Assembly (NCBI GenBank): GCA_964020975.1
Contig: OZ026619.1
Coordinates: 10,189,778-10,253,777, forward strand
Direction of reading: 5' to 3'
Length of the DNA stretch: 64,000 bases
From: Hermodice carunculata
Lineage: Eukaryota; Annelida; Polychaeta; Eunicida; Amphinomidae
Shown: piece after piece, positions 13,435 through 26,018 of the stretch
Numbering within the stretch: position 1 is the stretch's first letter
Layout: each line of letters starts with the position of its first letter
Position numbers and translations under genes: made by a program
Notes under the pieces: generated by a model
Told to the model about the DNA's origin: nothing
Databases searched by the model: none
The model's input: only the letters and a program-made list of their open reading frames with translations

Positions 13435-13491
13435 GGAATTCCCAAGTTTAAAAAAGCTGAGATTCAAGCCACAAAATATACTTTTGCTTCA
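13435..13491 (+). repeat. 57-bp direct repeat, copy 2
   Basis: Copy of 12154-12210, about 1.28 kb away in the same orientation, inside the broken LINE. Confidence 0.85.
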
Positions 13492-13627
13492 ACTTCTGTT
13501 TGCAGCTGAAGAATGTGCACACTCCGTCAAGAATATCAACGCTATGAAATTCCCATCAATTAAACGTAGAGTGCTTTATCTTAATAATCTCGCTCATACA
13601 GTAAAAAAATCAGAAGGACGAAAGTGA

Positions 13628-14105
13628 TTTGACAGCAGCATTGCCAGGTCTGGTTACCGCCAATAACTTTGGTCTCTCATAGCATTTGACCTATATTTTA
13701 CATGTGTATGTGAGACAAGCCTCTATATCAAAAGTTTGGCAATTTAAAACTTGTCTTAAATAATCACATTGAATCGAGCAGACTTGATTGTAGCCGCACG
13801 CATTTAACCCATTTGGGCGCAAACAGGAAATCAGATAATGATATACCGATCAGCAAAATGTTTTCATCCGTAATGCTTAACGAAGAGCGAATGATTTGTA
13901 TAGCGGTGCAGACATGAGCTTTTGTGGGCAAGGGTAGAAACATATTTGATAGTCCAGTGCGAGGGTGAAATCTCACACAAGGTAACACCAGCAGTATATT
14001 ACCTTTGGCGTCACATAGATTTACAAGCGACTTAACATATCACGTTCACAATTCTTTCATGATACTGATAAGGAAGCAGTAAATCTGTGGAGGAGAGATA
14101 CTTAC
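13628..14105. other. LINE remnant tail and V3 intron-side flank
   Basis: No intact gene. The left part may continue the decayed LINE 3' end. The right part is the sequence following the V3 splice donor on the minus strand, with a 19-codon read-through frame ending at 14046. Confidence 0.5.
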
Positions 14106-16487
14106 GTTGATGCAATCTGTATATTCTGCCATGTGGGCATCGGGTTTGCTATATCCTAATGGAACTGTTTGCTCAAGATGTTCAGAAACTTTACTTATGG
14201 TTGAATTTGTAGAGTTGCTTGTGACATCATTCAACACATACCAGTTTCTATCAGCCACACTGCCATCTCCACTTTTCCTAATATCCAACTCTCTGTTTGC
14301 AACATTAAGTAAGTTTTCTATGGCTGGGGCACGACTGAAATGTTGTCGTCGGCGCCTTCGCCAGCACAGTACACTTATGATGATTGTAACCAATAACATG
14401 AACCCCAAGGATCCCGACAGAGCAAATATAATGATGAGATGTTGATTAGTGGTCAAAGATGACCTAATGCTAAACATTTGTGCCTCCGTCACAACATGCA
14501 CTGTTACATTAACCGAACTTTTATGCCATGGCGGTGTACCGTCCATTGCTGAGACGATAATCTGGTAAGACGTTTTGTAATTTCTGACCAGCATTGTGGT
14601 GGTTTTAATAGTGCCCTTAGTTCTATCAATTACAAACACGTCTTTTGGATTAAAACGTTGTTCCGTATTTTCTATGATATATTCAACAGTTCCTCCGCTG
14701 TCTGAATCTTCATCGGTGGCATACACTTTTCCTACCTCAGTGCCAGGAGGAATTTTGTCCACGGCATAAAAGGCATACCTAGGTTGGGAAAATTTTGGCG
14801 TTTCATCATTCACATCTAAAACAGATATTCGAATAGTTGCTGTCGAAGTATACGCAGGTACACCGCAGTCTTTAGCGTATACCAGTGTCTCATACACTTG
14901 TATTTTTTCACGGTCAAACTGCTTTACTGCAGTTATCAAACCACTGTTGGGATCAATCTCTAAATTCGATTGCGCAGAAATTGGTAAACTATATAGAACT
15001 CTTCCATTATCACCTGCATCTTGGTCAGTGCATCTTACAGTTACTACAGAAGTACCAATTGCTTTATTTTCTTCAACTGTGACTGAGTATTTATCGTACG
15101 TAAATTTAGGAGGGTTGTCATTTTCGTCCAAAACAGAAACTGTCAAGTATTCTGTGCTTGCAAGCCGCGGAGTTCCATAGTCCTGACAACGTATGCTAAC
15201 AGTTAATTCCGGGTCGGTTTCTCTATCAAATACATCCGATGTTACGATTTTGTAGCCTGACTTCCCCATGTGTTGCAAGTGGAATCTTGTATTACCAAGT
15301 TTACATTCAAAGGTTCCCCCCTCTCCACCATCAAGGTCAGATATCGCAATATAAGCCACAAACGTGTGAAGTTCAGCATTTTCCTTAATTCGAATATCTT
15401 TTGTGCCTGACAACAAACTAACCTTTATTTCAGGCGCGTGATTATTGGTATCTACAATGCGAATTGTCACAATAGTTGAAACTGGAATAGACTGTGGCCC
15501 TTGGTCCCTTGCAATTACAGATAATTTATATACTTTTTCCCGACGAAAATCTAAATTCCGTTGTAAATAAATCGAGCCAGATGACTCATCGAGCCTGAAT
15601 AAATCAGAATACTTGCGAAGGGTCAGACGTGCAAAGCTGTACCGCACTTGCCCATTGGCACCAGCGTCACTGTCTACCGCAGTAACCTGAAGTAATTTTG
15701 TATTCATCGGGGTACTGTCAACTACACGTACATCGTAAGATTTGTTCTTAAATCTTGGAATATTATCATTTACATCTGTAATAACGATATCGACATTCAA
15801 TGTTCCTGTTTGTGGTGGCATACCGTTGTCTGAAGCTGTTATTTGTAGCCGGTAAAATTCTCTCTTCTCCCGATCCAGTTGGGTTTTCAATACGACCTGG
15901 ATGCTGCCCTCACCCATTCCATTTTCTTCAAATTTTACTTCAAATTCCGACAAGCGAGAGTTGACGGTGTACTGAATACGTCCACTTTGGTCTGCATCGT
16001 CATCTATTGCCACTGGCAGAGATGCGATCAATCCAGGAGCCGTTGTTTCAGACACGCTAATGGTCACTCTATTCTTAGGAAATGAAGGTGCATTGTCGTT
16101 TATATCTGATACAGATATTTGAACAGGTATTATTTCAAAATACTTCATCGGTTTAACAGCAATGCTGATTTCCAGCACGCATGAGGTCTGCTTGTGGCAA
16201 AGTTTGTCTCTGTCGATGCGTCTGGCAGTGCGCAGTACACCGCCATTCTCTGTTATGCTGAACAAATCACTATGCTCATCTACATCGACCACAATGCTGA
16301 ACCGCAATATGTTCAATATTGCCTTGCTATATTTTATGTCGATACCCGACTGCGACGCGACATTGCCCAAAACGGTTCCCACAGGAACCTCCTCATCCAC
16401 TGTGTAGTCCGGTTGTCTCTGACCGAATATTTCAACAATCCATCCGTAATATGTAAACAGAAGCAAGGCAATACTTACTAATTTCAT
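14106..16487 (-). CDS. Clustered-protocadherin-like variable exon V3
   Basis: 794 codons from ATG 16487 to AAC|GTAAGT (last exon base 14106). EC1 loop CHKQTSC at residues 97-103. EC4 has FECKLGNTRFHLQHMG where most units have FECSLSDRRFHLQHIG. V3 is the most divergent intact unit in its cytoplasmic part: NRELDIRKSGDGS is one residue shorter than the usual NRELDNIRKNGDGS, and the usual STYSTI reads STNSTI, removing a tyrosine that in other units forms a YxxI sorting-like motif. The membrane helix ends IISVLCWRRRRRQHF. EC6 keeps the array-wide VFVIDRTKGTIKTTTMLV. Read-through past the donor would add 19 codons. No V3 paralogue in the window is as close as those of V1/V2 or V4/V5. Confidence 0.93.
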
Positions 16488-16760
16488 TTTTCAATTTGAT
16501 GCCTTATATTTTCCACGTTATCCCCAAACAAGTACGGCGATTCATTCTTGCACAGAAAACCTTGGAACCATAATGTTCTTGACGCTTGCCACTTATTGCA
16601 CCATTTTTTTCACAATCCTTATCACTTCGTGCGTAAGGAATAATGCAAGTAAAAGCATGTTTCTTTCCGATAATCACTGAATCAGCCTTTCTCTGTATGT
16701 TGTCATGCTGGAGCCAATACAACCATTGCAAATGGACTGAGGATATTCATCTTCGGTGGC

Positions 16761-16848
16761 TGCAATATGGCGCTTCTCTGCTGGAGTAAAATTAATGACG
16801 TCACCGACTTGAGCTACATTGACATTAGTTGCCCGTTTGGTGGCGCCA
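16761..16848 (-). promoter_or_regulatory. V3 composite promoter: CTCF-like, CRE, YY1-like
   Basis: Plus-strand TGCAATATGGCG at 16761-16772, CRE TGACGTCA at 16796-16803, CTCF-like CCCGTTTGGTGGCGCCA at 16832-16848. The box starts 345 bp upstream of the V3 ATG. Confidence 0.82.
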
Positions 16849-18733
16849 TGGAGTCGACCAAATGGGGTCCAAAAAGTGTTATGAAATGTACGTTCTGATC
16901 GCATCTTACACATCGTATAACACTTTTATATGTTTTTTTGTCTTTTGTAATTAAGACTATTTGTACACAAAATAACTGCACACAGTTTATGAACGTTGTC
17001 AACTTGTGTAACCTTATTTATATTATATTATTCCTCATTGTTTAGTGTGTTTTATAATGTTTTCGCTTTCTAAAGTCAAACTATCACTGAAAAACATCGC
17101 AAACAATTAAAAATAAATCAAATCCGGTATAGCATTTGGTAGATCGATGGAAGGAACCTTTTAAACGTTACTTGTATTGCTTATCAAGCGTTTCGTATTC
17201 CAGTTACACATAGCATCCCATGGAAAATAATAAACAGTTTAATTGCTTAGTTTTTTCCAAACTGGAGAATCCATTTGATAAACTTCCAACTTATTTTTTC
17301 CGTGGATGTTCTATTTTTACGATGAAAAAGGTATGAATAAATAAATGAATCGAGGAAAGAAAAGGAATTCACACAATATCAGTGTGGACTCAATTTCCGA
17401 GAATAGTTATTTTCAGGTAAGACCAATCACGTGATGTTAAAAACAAGTTCAGATTAAACATAACAAATCAAGGTTGTTAGCTGCATGGATACAGGCTTGT
17501 TGAAGACTTTCAAAATGGGATTCCCGTTGTTCTTTACTATTCTTTATCTACTTGCGTCAAGAGCAGTCTATCAATACTTTCCGTAAATTAATCGGCATCC
17601 CTAACATGTGAAATTAGTAATAATTAGTTCTAAATCACCGTGAACCTTTTAAATGAAAATACGTTCAAAACTCTTAAGTGTCCGTGTCTATGAAAAATAA
17701 TGTATAAGGGCCTCCTAAATATTCATGTTTTTAATTTATTCTAAAAGTCGCGTTGGTGACCTAATTCTGGAAAAAGTTATTCACACAAGGTTTCGTCCTT
17801 TTTTCGATCGTATTTTAAATGAAATTGTTAAAACCAAAGACACACACCTCAGAGACTGAAATATTATAAATGAGTGCGTATTGATGGAAATACTGCGCCC
17901 ATTTGCCAATCGTGTGCCTGAGTAATCATGGACACATCTGCAACACAAACTAATTTACCATGCAAAGCCTGAATATAGATATTTAGGGCACGTATAAATT
18001 ATAAAATCGTACTCAATATTCCTACGGAAAGAGTTCAAACTTACACAATAGCAACCACAAATAATGTACATATCTTCCTGCAACCTAACCACGCCTGGAA
18101 ACTCTTTATTAATACTCGGACAATATTAGTTAAATTACACGTGTATGATCGTGCACGATGAACTGAGACTTTAAAGCGGCGCTCTGCAATTCTGTTTCTT
18201 AGTAGCAGTCTTCAGGGCTAGTAAATGTGGCATTTTACTAGCACACTGTCGAAGAAAGTTTGTCCATCCATGCAATATATTTTTTTCAAAACTCCAATTT
18301 AAAGTTGCCCCCAGTGCCAGTGCTATGCAATTCTAACTTGCCCTGATTGGAAGTTGACTTGTCTCAGGTTTCTGTACATGCAAATTAATGAGCACTGTAT
18401 AAGACAATGCAGATCTCTGGGGAAACAGGGATTCCCTCAAATGTAGACATATTCGGATGGTGTATAGCACAGAAGTGCCCATTATTCGGAAAGCACAATG
18501 ATTTTTTTTTCTGAATAGCAACGATCATTAACATAGAACAGACACAAACAACAGAACTAAGAGAGTGGTATCTGAACAAAGTATTGAACGAGGTAATAAA
18601 ATGAATCCTATCCTCACGAAAAAGTTTGATGTACACACCAATTGTGCAGATATGTTACAGTTGGCACTGCATCCCCAGTTACGCTTAAGTGATAGTAAGA
18701 CCATACGCATATTCAAAGAGGAGAGGTACTTAC
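16849..18733. other. V3-V4 spacer, partly paralogous to 22.4-23.6 kb
   Basis: No gene seen. From about 17500 rightwards it resembles 22600-23640, with shared blocks near 17540-17600/22640-22690 and 18510-18600/23360-23490. This is the V4/V5 duplicated intron-side flank. Confidence 0.6.
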
Positions 18734-21103
18734 GTTGATGCAGTCTGTATATTCTGTCATGTGCGAGTCAGGTTTGCTAAATCCTAGAGGAACTGTTTGC
18801 TCAAGATGTTCAGAAACTTTACTTATAGTTGAATATGTGGAATTGCTTGTGACGTCATTTAAAACGTACCAGTTTCTATCGGCCACACTGCCATCTCCAT
18901 TTTTCCGAATATTATCTAGCTCCCTGTTAGCAACATTCAGTAAGTTTTCTATGGCTGGAGCTCGACTGAATCGTTGTCGTCGGCGCCTTCGCCAACACAC
19001 AATACTGATAATGACCAGAACCAACAACATAAACCCTAATGAACCAGAGAGTACAAATATGATGAAGAGATGCTGTTGTGCTGACATTGCCAGCATTTGT
19101 TCCTTTGTGACAATATGTACGGTAATATTTACTGAATTTTTGTGCCAAGGCGGTGCGTTATCTTTCGCTGTGACGGTAAATTTGTAAGACCTTTTGTAAT
19201 CTCTGACCAACATGGTTGTAGTCTTTATAGTGCCAGTCGTCCTGTCGATAACGAATACATCCTGGGATTCCACACGCGCTATCCTTTCCTCTATGGCGTA
19301 CTCAACTGTCCCGCCACTGTCCGTGTCCTCATCCGTGGCATACACCCTGCCTATCTCAGTCCCCGGTGGAATTTTGTCAATGGCGTGAAAAGCGTAATTT
19401 TCTTGGGAAAATTTAGGAGTTTCATCATTTACATCCAGTATATTAATTTGAATGGTTGCTGAAGATGTCAAAGCTGGTTTACCGTTGTCTGTGGCATAAA
19501 CCAACGTTTCATATGTTCGCATTTTTTCACGATCGAATTGTTTTATAGCTGTTACTAAACCAGTGTGCGAGTCAATTAACAAATTCGAGCTCGCAGACTT
19601 TGGCAAACTGTATATGACCCTACCATTGTCCCCAGTGTCTTTGTCACTACATCTTACTTTCACAACCGATGAACCAATTGCGTTGTTTTCTTGCAGAGCT
19701 ACGGAATACTTTCCATTCGAAAATCGGGGTGGGCTATCATTTTCATCTGAAATAGACACAGACAAATATTTTGTACTTGACAGGCGAGGACTGCCAAAGT
19801 CATGACATCGGATGCTTAACGTAATTTCAGGGTTTGTTTCTCTGTCCAGTCTATCCGCCGTGACTATTTTATAATCTGAATCACCTATGTGCTGTAGATG
19901 GAACCTTCTGTCACCCAAAGTGCACTCAAAAGTTCCTCCTTCTCCACCGTCGATGTCGGAAATTGAAATATATGCGACAAAAGTATTAAGTGCGGCGTTT
20001 TCTTTTATGTGGATTTCTTCAGTTTCGGATAAAAAGCTGACCTTCACTTGTGGTGCGTGATTATTTGTATCAATAACACGGATCGTGACAATGGTCGTAA
20101 CCGGAACAGAATGTAAGCCTTGGTCTTGTGCAATTACTGATAATTTATATGCCTGCTTACCTCGAAAATCTAAATTCTTTTGCAGGTAAATTGACCCCGA
20201 AGACTTGTCTAGTCTGAACAAATCACCGTATTTTCGAACTGTAGTGCTTGCAAAACCATACATAACTTGACTGTTAAGTCCGGAATCATTGTCAAGCGCA
20301 GTGACTTTGAGAAGTCGGGTATTTACCGAAGTGCTGTCAAATACGCGGACCTCGTAAGACTTGTTTTTAAATTTGGGTATATTGTCATTGACATCAGTTA
20401 CAATTATATCCACCTTTAACGACCCTGTCATTCGTGGCGTACCGCTGTCTGATGCCACTATCTCTAACTGGTAAAATTCTGTCTTCTCCCTGTCTAGCGA
20501 AGTTTTCAAAAACACTTGCATTCTACCTTCTTCGGTCTGCTGTTGCACTTTGATATCAAATTCTGTAAAGCCAGAATTGATGGTATATTGAATATGTCCA
20601 TTTTGGTCTAAATCATCATCTGTAGCGACAGGAAGCGAAGCGATGAGCCCAGGATCTGCCGCTTCAGAAACACTGATTCTCACTCTGCTCTTGGGAAATG
20701 TTGGTGCATTATCATTTATATCCGATACCAATATCTTGACTTTTATAATTTCAAAATACTGCTTAGGTTTGATAGCAACACTGATTTGAAGTGCACACGG
20801 TGACTGTTTCTGACAGAGTGAGTCTCTGTCAATTCGTTTTGCAGTCCGCAATACCCCGCCTCTTTCTGTGATGCTGAACAGTGCACTATGAGAGCCAATA
20901 TTGCCGACAATGCTAAACCGTAGTGAGTTCAATATTACAGTGCTATATTCTCTGTCGATACGTGACTGTGATATCACGTTGCCCAATACACTCCCCTCCG
21001 AAATTTCCTCCGAAATTTTATACTCCAATTGTCTTTGGCCAATGCTTTGTATAATGATGTCAGAATGTATCAGTGAGAACAGCAGAATACTTACAAGTTG
21101 CAT
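18734..21103 (-). CDS. Clustered-protocadherin-like variable exon V4
   Basis: 790 codons from ATG 21103 to AAC|GTAAGT (last exon base 18734). EC1 loop CQKQSPC at 97-103. It shares with V5 a shorter stalk between EC6 and the membrane (EQMLAMSAQQHLFIIF, against EQMLAITSSLSANQHLIIIF in V1), which explains the reduced length. The EC4-EC5 linker is DENDSPP rather than DENDNPP in both V4 and V5, replacing a calcium-linker Asn. From the end of EC3 to the donor V4 and V5 are nearly identical, while EC2-EC3 differ substantially. Read-through gives only VSTSPL and a stop at 18713. Predicted type I adhesion receptor with the same cytoplasmic YVLND/STYSTI region as its neighbours. Confidence 0.94.
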
Positions 21104-21363
21104 TTTTCTGTTTGAAACATTATAATTCCCATTTGACAGTTAATGCTGTGAAGCCATTCGACATTTCTTCTTTGACGAAACCTTTCAACATGACGTCTGG
21201 ACTGTGTGCAGCTGTATTCGCTCGAAATTTCAGATAATATACAACCACACAATAACTGCATACGAAGCACCCAAATACACTATCCTGTTTGTATTGCACA
21301 TGGTACAATAACAACGTCTTCGTGGGAATAATTGAAGAATACAAGCAATATCTCCTTCCTTGA

Positions 21364-21448
21364 TTGCAACATGGCTGCTGCCTGAATAAAAAATGACTGA
21401 CGTCATGTATGCGGGATGAAATTCAACATTCACCGTTGGGTGGCGCCA
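21364..21448 (-). promoter_or_regulatory. V4 composite promoter: CTCF-like, CRE, YY1-like
   Basis: Plus-strand TTGCAACATGGCTGC from 21364, CRE TGACGTCA at 21398-21405, CTCF-like ACCGTTGGGTGGCGCCA at 21432-21448 (GTTGGG subtype). The box starts 329 bp upstream of the ATG. V4 and V5 share GGCTGC in place of GGCGG in the YY1-like box. Confidence 0.8.
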
Positions 21449-21650
21449 ATGAAAAACCGCGGGTTTGCTATTTAATAGGCACAGTTTGACTTGCAAGACT
21501 TACTTTGATGTAAGGTAAAACGACATAACCGGGCACAACACCAAGAGCAATAACTTACGCTACCTGCTGCATGTAATTAGTTACTCACGGATCAAGTGTT
21601 GAAATCAGTTTGAAATACTAAAGAATTCTCTCAGTAAAACAGTATATACA

Positions 21651-21665
21651 ATTATTATTATTATT

Positions 21666-21734
<69 letters not shown>

Positions 21735-21747
21735 GTCGTCGTCATCG

Positions 21748-21778
<31 letters not shown>

Positions 21779-21790
21779 TATTATTATTAT
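21651..21790. repeat. Compound (ATT)/(ATC)/(GTC) trinucleotide repeat
   Basis: About 140 bp of triplets running from ATT through CAT and CGT and back to ATT. A shorter, degenerate counterpart lies at 26800-26866 at the equivalent place upstream of V5, so the repeat predates that duplication. Confidence 0.92.
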
Positions 21791-22094
21791 AACACTATTT
21801 TCAAAGTTAGGGGTATGCTCTTAAATTTGAGACATGAATGGATATATAGGAGAAAGCCACATAGTTCCCAATTTAAAGCATATTTATGAAAAAACTCAAC
21901 ACTAGTGTCCGTCGTGCTAAGAGCACACATATATTTTAAGTACTTTAGTTTAATTGAAATAAAACAAAATAAATATATAAAAAATAGATACACAAACAGA
22001 CACACAAACAAAGGAACAAACAAATGAGATGAATAAATAAATAATCTAAATAACACAAGAGGAAAATTGCTGTATATTTTACCACGTCTTCTAT

Positions 22095-22330
22095 ACCAGT
22101 ATTGCACAATCTCTATGGAGTGTATTCCACCACTATGTACCCAGTACCAATGCCCTTCTGGGCACCTTCGAAATGTGGACACCTCTCTAACGTGAAGAGT
22201 ATTGTCGACAAGAAAACATTTGTTCGTCATTTATATCTTAACAAAAGCTTTCTAAAGTGGACACCTATCTATTTTGTTCTGTGAGTCCCCCTTTTTTTTC
22301 GTACCAAGTGTTACTATCTACATTTTATTA
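22095..22330. repeat. MITE-like dispersed repeat, copy A
   Basis: Contains paired GTGGACACCT-type blocks. It resembles 27130-27400 in sequence and in position relative to V4 and V5. The repeated GTGGACA motif is reminiscent of degenerate DNA-transposon MITEs common in marine invertebrates. Boundaries are approximate and no clear target-site duplication was found. Confidence 0.4.
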
Positions 22331-23404
22331 CACAGTGTTGTAAAAAAGAACCCAAAAAGGAGCAACAGTTTCACTCCATATTCATCAGTTGTATCACTAC
22401 CTACTCCCTGAGCGTGGTTTTCGCGAAACTGCTTAGACAGATTAATTTCTCTTCTCAAACTTTTGAATCGAGCAGTCGCTTCGTGCCAAAACGGGCGCCA
22501 TTATTCTGATGACAGATATGTCACGTGTTTGAGATGGAAACCTCCTATGCTTCATATACATATGACATTCATAGAGAGCAGCCTTGGGCCTGATCTAAAG
22601 TTCTCGGATTATTCCGATTCCCATTTTTGATATCTATTCCTCGTCTACCTACGTCAAGGAAAGTCTAACAATTCTTTAAATAACTTTATCCATGTTTCGC
22701 AGATGGAAAGCTAGAGTAAAAAACACCGTTTGTTTTAGGAAGAAAATCCGAACCCTCGGGTGTTGCTTTTGTTTAAAAGAATGTTTGGTCTCTCTTAATA
22801 TTTATGTTTTCCATCTATACTGAAATTATATTGGCACGGTTTTGATATTGCGTGTATGAAACACAAATGAATATATAAAAACCAAAATACATGATATAAA
22901 AGTGGACCTGATTCTGGTAAAAGACACACACACATCAGAGATTGAAATCGTTTACATAAATATATATTGAAGAAAATACTGTGGCAAGCAGCCAATCACT
23001 TGTCTAAGCTGAGCATGGTTATGCCTGCTACCTATTTTACCGTTCGATGCTTGAATATAGAAATTTTGGAAGGTATCAATTGTAAAATCGTATTAAAATT
23101 CCAACGGAAAGACTTCAGAGTTTTACAATTGCAAACATAATAATATTCATACATCCCTAATGCAATGTGACCACGTATGACAAATCTTGGCGATCTCCCT
23201 AAACAACATTACCTATATTACAACTCTATGATTGGGAGCACTGAAACAGGATATACAAGACTAGAGAACACATTTCTAAGAAATAGGGATTTCTTGCAAT
23301 GTACACATATTGGGATCGTGTATATAGCAGGGAAATGCCTGTTATTCGGAAAGTGAAATGATTTTTTTTTTCAAAATCGCAACGATCACGAACATAGAAC
23401 AGAC

Positions 23405-23445
23405 CAAAAAAACAAACAAACAAACAAACAAACAAACAAACAAAA
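23405..23445. repeat. (CAAA)n microsatellite
   Basis: About nine CAAA units in the V5 intron-side flank. They are absent at the aligned place near 18540 downstream of V4, so the expansion followed the duplication. Confidence 0.85.
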
Positions 23446-23648
23446 TCGAACAGTGTCACCTGAACAAAGTATCGAACGAGGTAATAAAGTAAAACCCATC
23501 TTCCCGATAAAGTGATGCAAACACTAATTCTCGTATGTATAATACAGTTGACACTGCATTCCAAGTTAAGCTTAAATGATGTTAAGAAGATATCTAATGC
23601 TAATAATGACAGAAGTAGGGGACATATTCAAAGAGGAGAGGTACTTAC

Positions 23649-26018
23649 GTTGATGCAATCTGTATATTCTGTCATGTGCGAGTCAGGTTTGCTTAATCCT
23701 AGAGGAACTGTTTGCTCAAGATGTTCAGAAACTTTACTTATAGTTGAATATGTAGAGTTGCTTGTGACGTCATTTAAAACGTACCAGTTTTTATCGGCCA
23801 CACTGCCATCTCCATTTTTCCGAATATTATCTAGCTCCCTGTTAGCAACATTCAGTAAGTTTTCTATGGCTGGAGCTCGACTGAATCGTTGTCGTCGGCG
23901 CCTTCGCCAACACACAATACTGATAATGACCAGAACTAACAACATAAACCCTAATGAACCAGAGAGTACAAATATGATGAAGAGATGCTGTTGTGCTGAC
24001 ATTGCCAGCATTTGTTCCTTTGTGACAATATGTACGGTAATATTTACTGAACTTTTATGCCAAGGCGGTGCGTTATCTTTCGCTGTGACGGTAAATTTGT
24101 AAGACCTTTTGTAATCTCTGACCAGCATAGTTGTGGTTTTTATAGTACCCCTTGTCCTGTCGATAACGAAAACATCCTGGGGCTCCATACGTGTTAACCT
24201 TTCTTCTATGGCGTACTCAACTGTCCCGCCACTGTCTGTGTCCTCATCCGTGGCATACACCCTGCCTATCTCACTCCCCGGTGGAATTTTGTCAACGGCG
24301 TGAAAAGCGTAATTTTCTTGGGAAAAGGTAGGCTTTTTATCATTTATATCAAGTATATTTATTTGAATGGTTGCTGAAGATGTCAAAGCTGGTTTACCAT
24401 TATCTTTGGCATAAACCAATGTTTCATATGTTTGCGTTTTTTCACGATCGAATTGTGTTATAGCTGTTACTAAACCAGTGTGCGAGTCAATTAACAAATT
24501 CGAGCTCGCAGACTTTGGCAAACTGTATGTAACCCTACCATTGTCCCCAGTGTCTTTGTCACTACATCTTACTGTTACAACCGATGAACCAATTGCGCTG
24601 TTTTCTTGCAGAGCTACGGAATACTTTTTATTCGAAAATCGGGGTGGGCTATCATTTTCATCTGAAATAGACACAGACAAATATTTTGTACTTGACAGGC
24701 GAGGACTGCCAAAGTCTTGACATTGAATACTTAACGTAATTTCAGGGTTTGTTTCTCTATCCAGTATATCTGCCGTGACTATCTTATAATCTGAATCACC
24801 AATGTGCTGTAGATGGAACCTTCTGTCACCCAAAGTGCACTCAAAAGTTCCTCCTTCTCCACCGTCGAGGTCGGAAATTGAAATATATGCGACAAAGGTA
24901 TTAAGTGCGGCGTTTTCCCTTATGTGGATTTCTTCAGTTTCGGATAAAAAGCTGACCTTCACTTGTGGTGCGTGATTATTTGTATCAATAACACGAATCG
25001 TGACAATGGCAGTAACTGGGACAGAATGTAAGCCTTGGTCTTGTGCAATTACTGATAGTTTGAACACTCTCTGCCCTCTAAAGTCTAATTCCTTTTGAAG
25101 ATAAATCGACCCTGCAGTTTTTTCAAGTCTGAATAATCTTGCATACTTTCGAATAGTGGAACGTCCAAAACTGTATAATACCTGTCCATTGGCGCCTGCA
25201 TCTCGATCTGTTGCCGTAACTGTCAATAGTCTGGTATTGCTCGGCGTGCTATCAAGCACGCGGACCTCGTAAGACTTGTTCTTGAATTTCGGTATATTGT
25301 CATTAACATCCGTAACCACTATATCAACAGCTAATGTTCCTGTTTTTGGAGGCGTTCCACGATCAGATGCAACTATTTCCAACCGATAAAATCCTTTCTT
25401 CTCTCTGTCTATTGAAGTCTGCAAATATATCTGTATTCCACCATCTTCACTTTCCTCTTGAACCTTGATCACAAATTCCGTAAGGCCGGAGTTGATAGTA
25501 TATTGAACATGTCCGTTTTGGCCTGCATCATCATCTGTAGCGACAGGAAGAGAAGCTATCATACCAGGATCTGCCGCTTCAGAAACACTTATTCTTGCTC
25601 TGCTCTTAGGGAATGATGGTGTATTATCATTTATATCGGATACAAATATCTTGACTCGTATAATTTCAAAATACTGCATGGGTTTGATAGCAACACTGAT
25701 TTGCAGTAGACAGGGTGACTGTTTCTGACAGAGTGAGTCTCTGTCGATTCGTTTTGCAGTCCGCAATACTCCGCCCCTTTCTGTTATGCTGAACAGTGCA
25801 CTATGAGAGCCAATATTGACGACAATGCTGAACCGTAATTTGTCCAATATTGCTGTGCTATATTCTCGGTCGATACGCGACTGTGTTATGACATTGCCCA
25901 AAACGCTCCCCTCCGAAATTTCCTCCTCAATTTTGTACTCCAGTTGTCTTTGACCAACGCTTTGAACAAAGATGTCAGAGTATGTGAATAAGAAGAGCAG
26001 AATACTTACTGGTTGCAT
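23649..26018 (-). CDS. Clustered-protocadherin-like variable exon V5
   Basis: 790 codons from ATG 26018 to AAC|GTAAGT (last exon base 23649). Sister of V4: the same short stalk, the same DENDSPP EC4-EC5 linker and almost the same sequence from the late EC3 to the donor. EC2 and most of EC3 differ, for example LTEFVIKVQEESEDGGIQIY against FTEFDIKVQQQTEEGRMQVF in V4. EC2-EC3 is where homophilic specificity is expected to reside by analogy with vertebrate Pcdhs, so the two probably differ in recognition while sharing the membrane-proximal and signalling parts. EC1 loop CQKQSPC at 97-103. The EC5-EC6 linker DINDKKP is unusual even for this array. Read-through adds VSTSPL. Confidence 0.94.

Larger units (their letters stand above)
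12125..13627 (+). mobile_element. Broken non-LTR retrotransposon (Jockey/CR1-like reverse transcriptase)
   Basis: Plus-strand reverse-transcriptase fragments in several frames: linker with LSKAEIFNPFF (12125-12481), ASGPDGISTKLLKEAAP (12306-12566), NYRPVSLLSCTGKVFEKIA through DISKAFDKVWHPSLLQKLR (12660-13058), FLIYINDIVNVV and the catalytic region (13007-13198), then the thumb-like HKHLGVTLRSDLRWSDHV (13195-13509). At least three frame changes separate these parts. The catalytic FADD reads FADN and the usual GVPQGS reads GVTQDS, so the copy is dead. The endonuclease domain is not seen. A 57-bp direct repeat (12154-12210 and 13435-13491, one mismatch) brackets most of it. Confidence 0.85.
21449..23648. 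other. V4-V5 spacer with microsatellite and MITE-like block
   Basis: No gene. It contains the compound trinucleotide tract at 21651-21790, a MITE-like block at about 22095-22330, a (CAAA)n tract at 23405-23445 and, at its right end, the V5 intron-side flank that matches the V4 flank. Confidence 0.6.
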
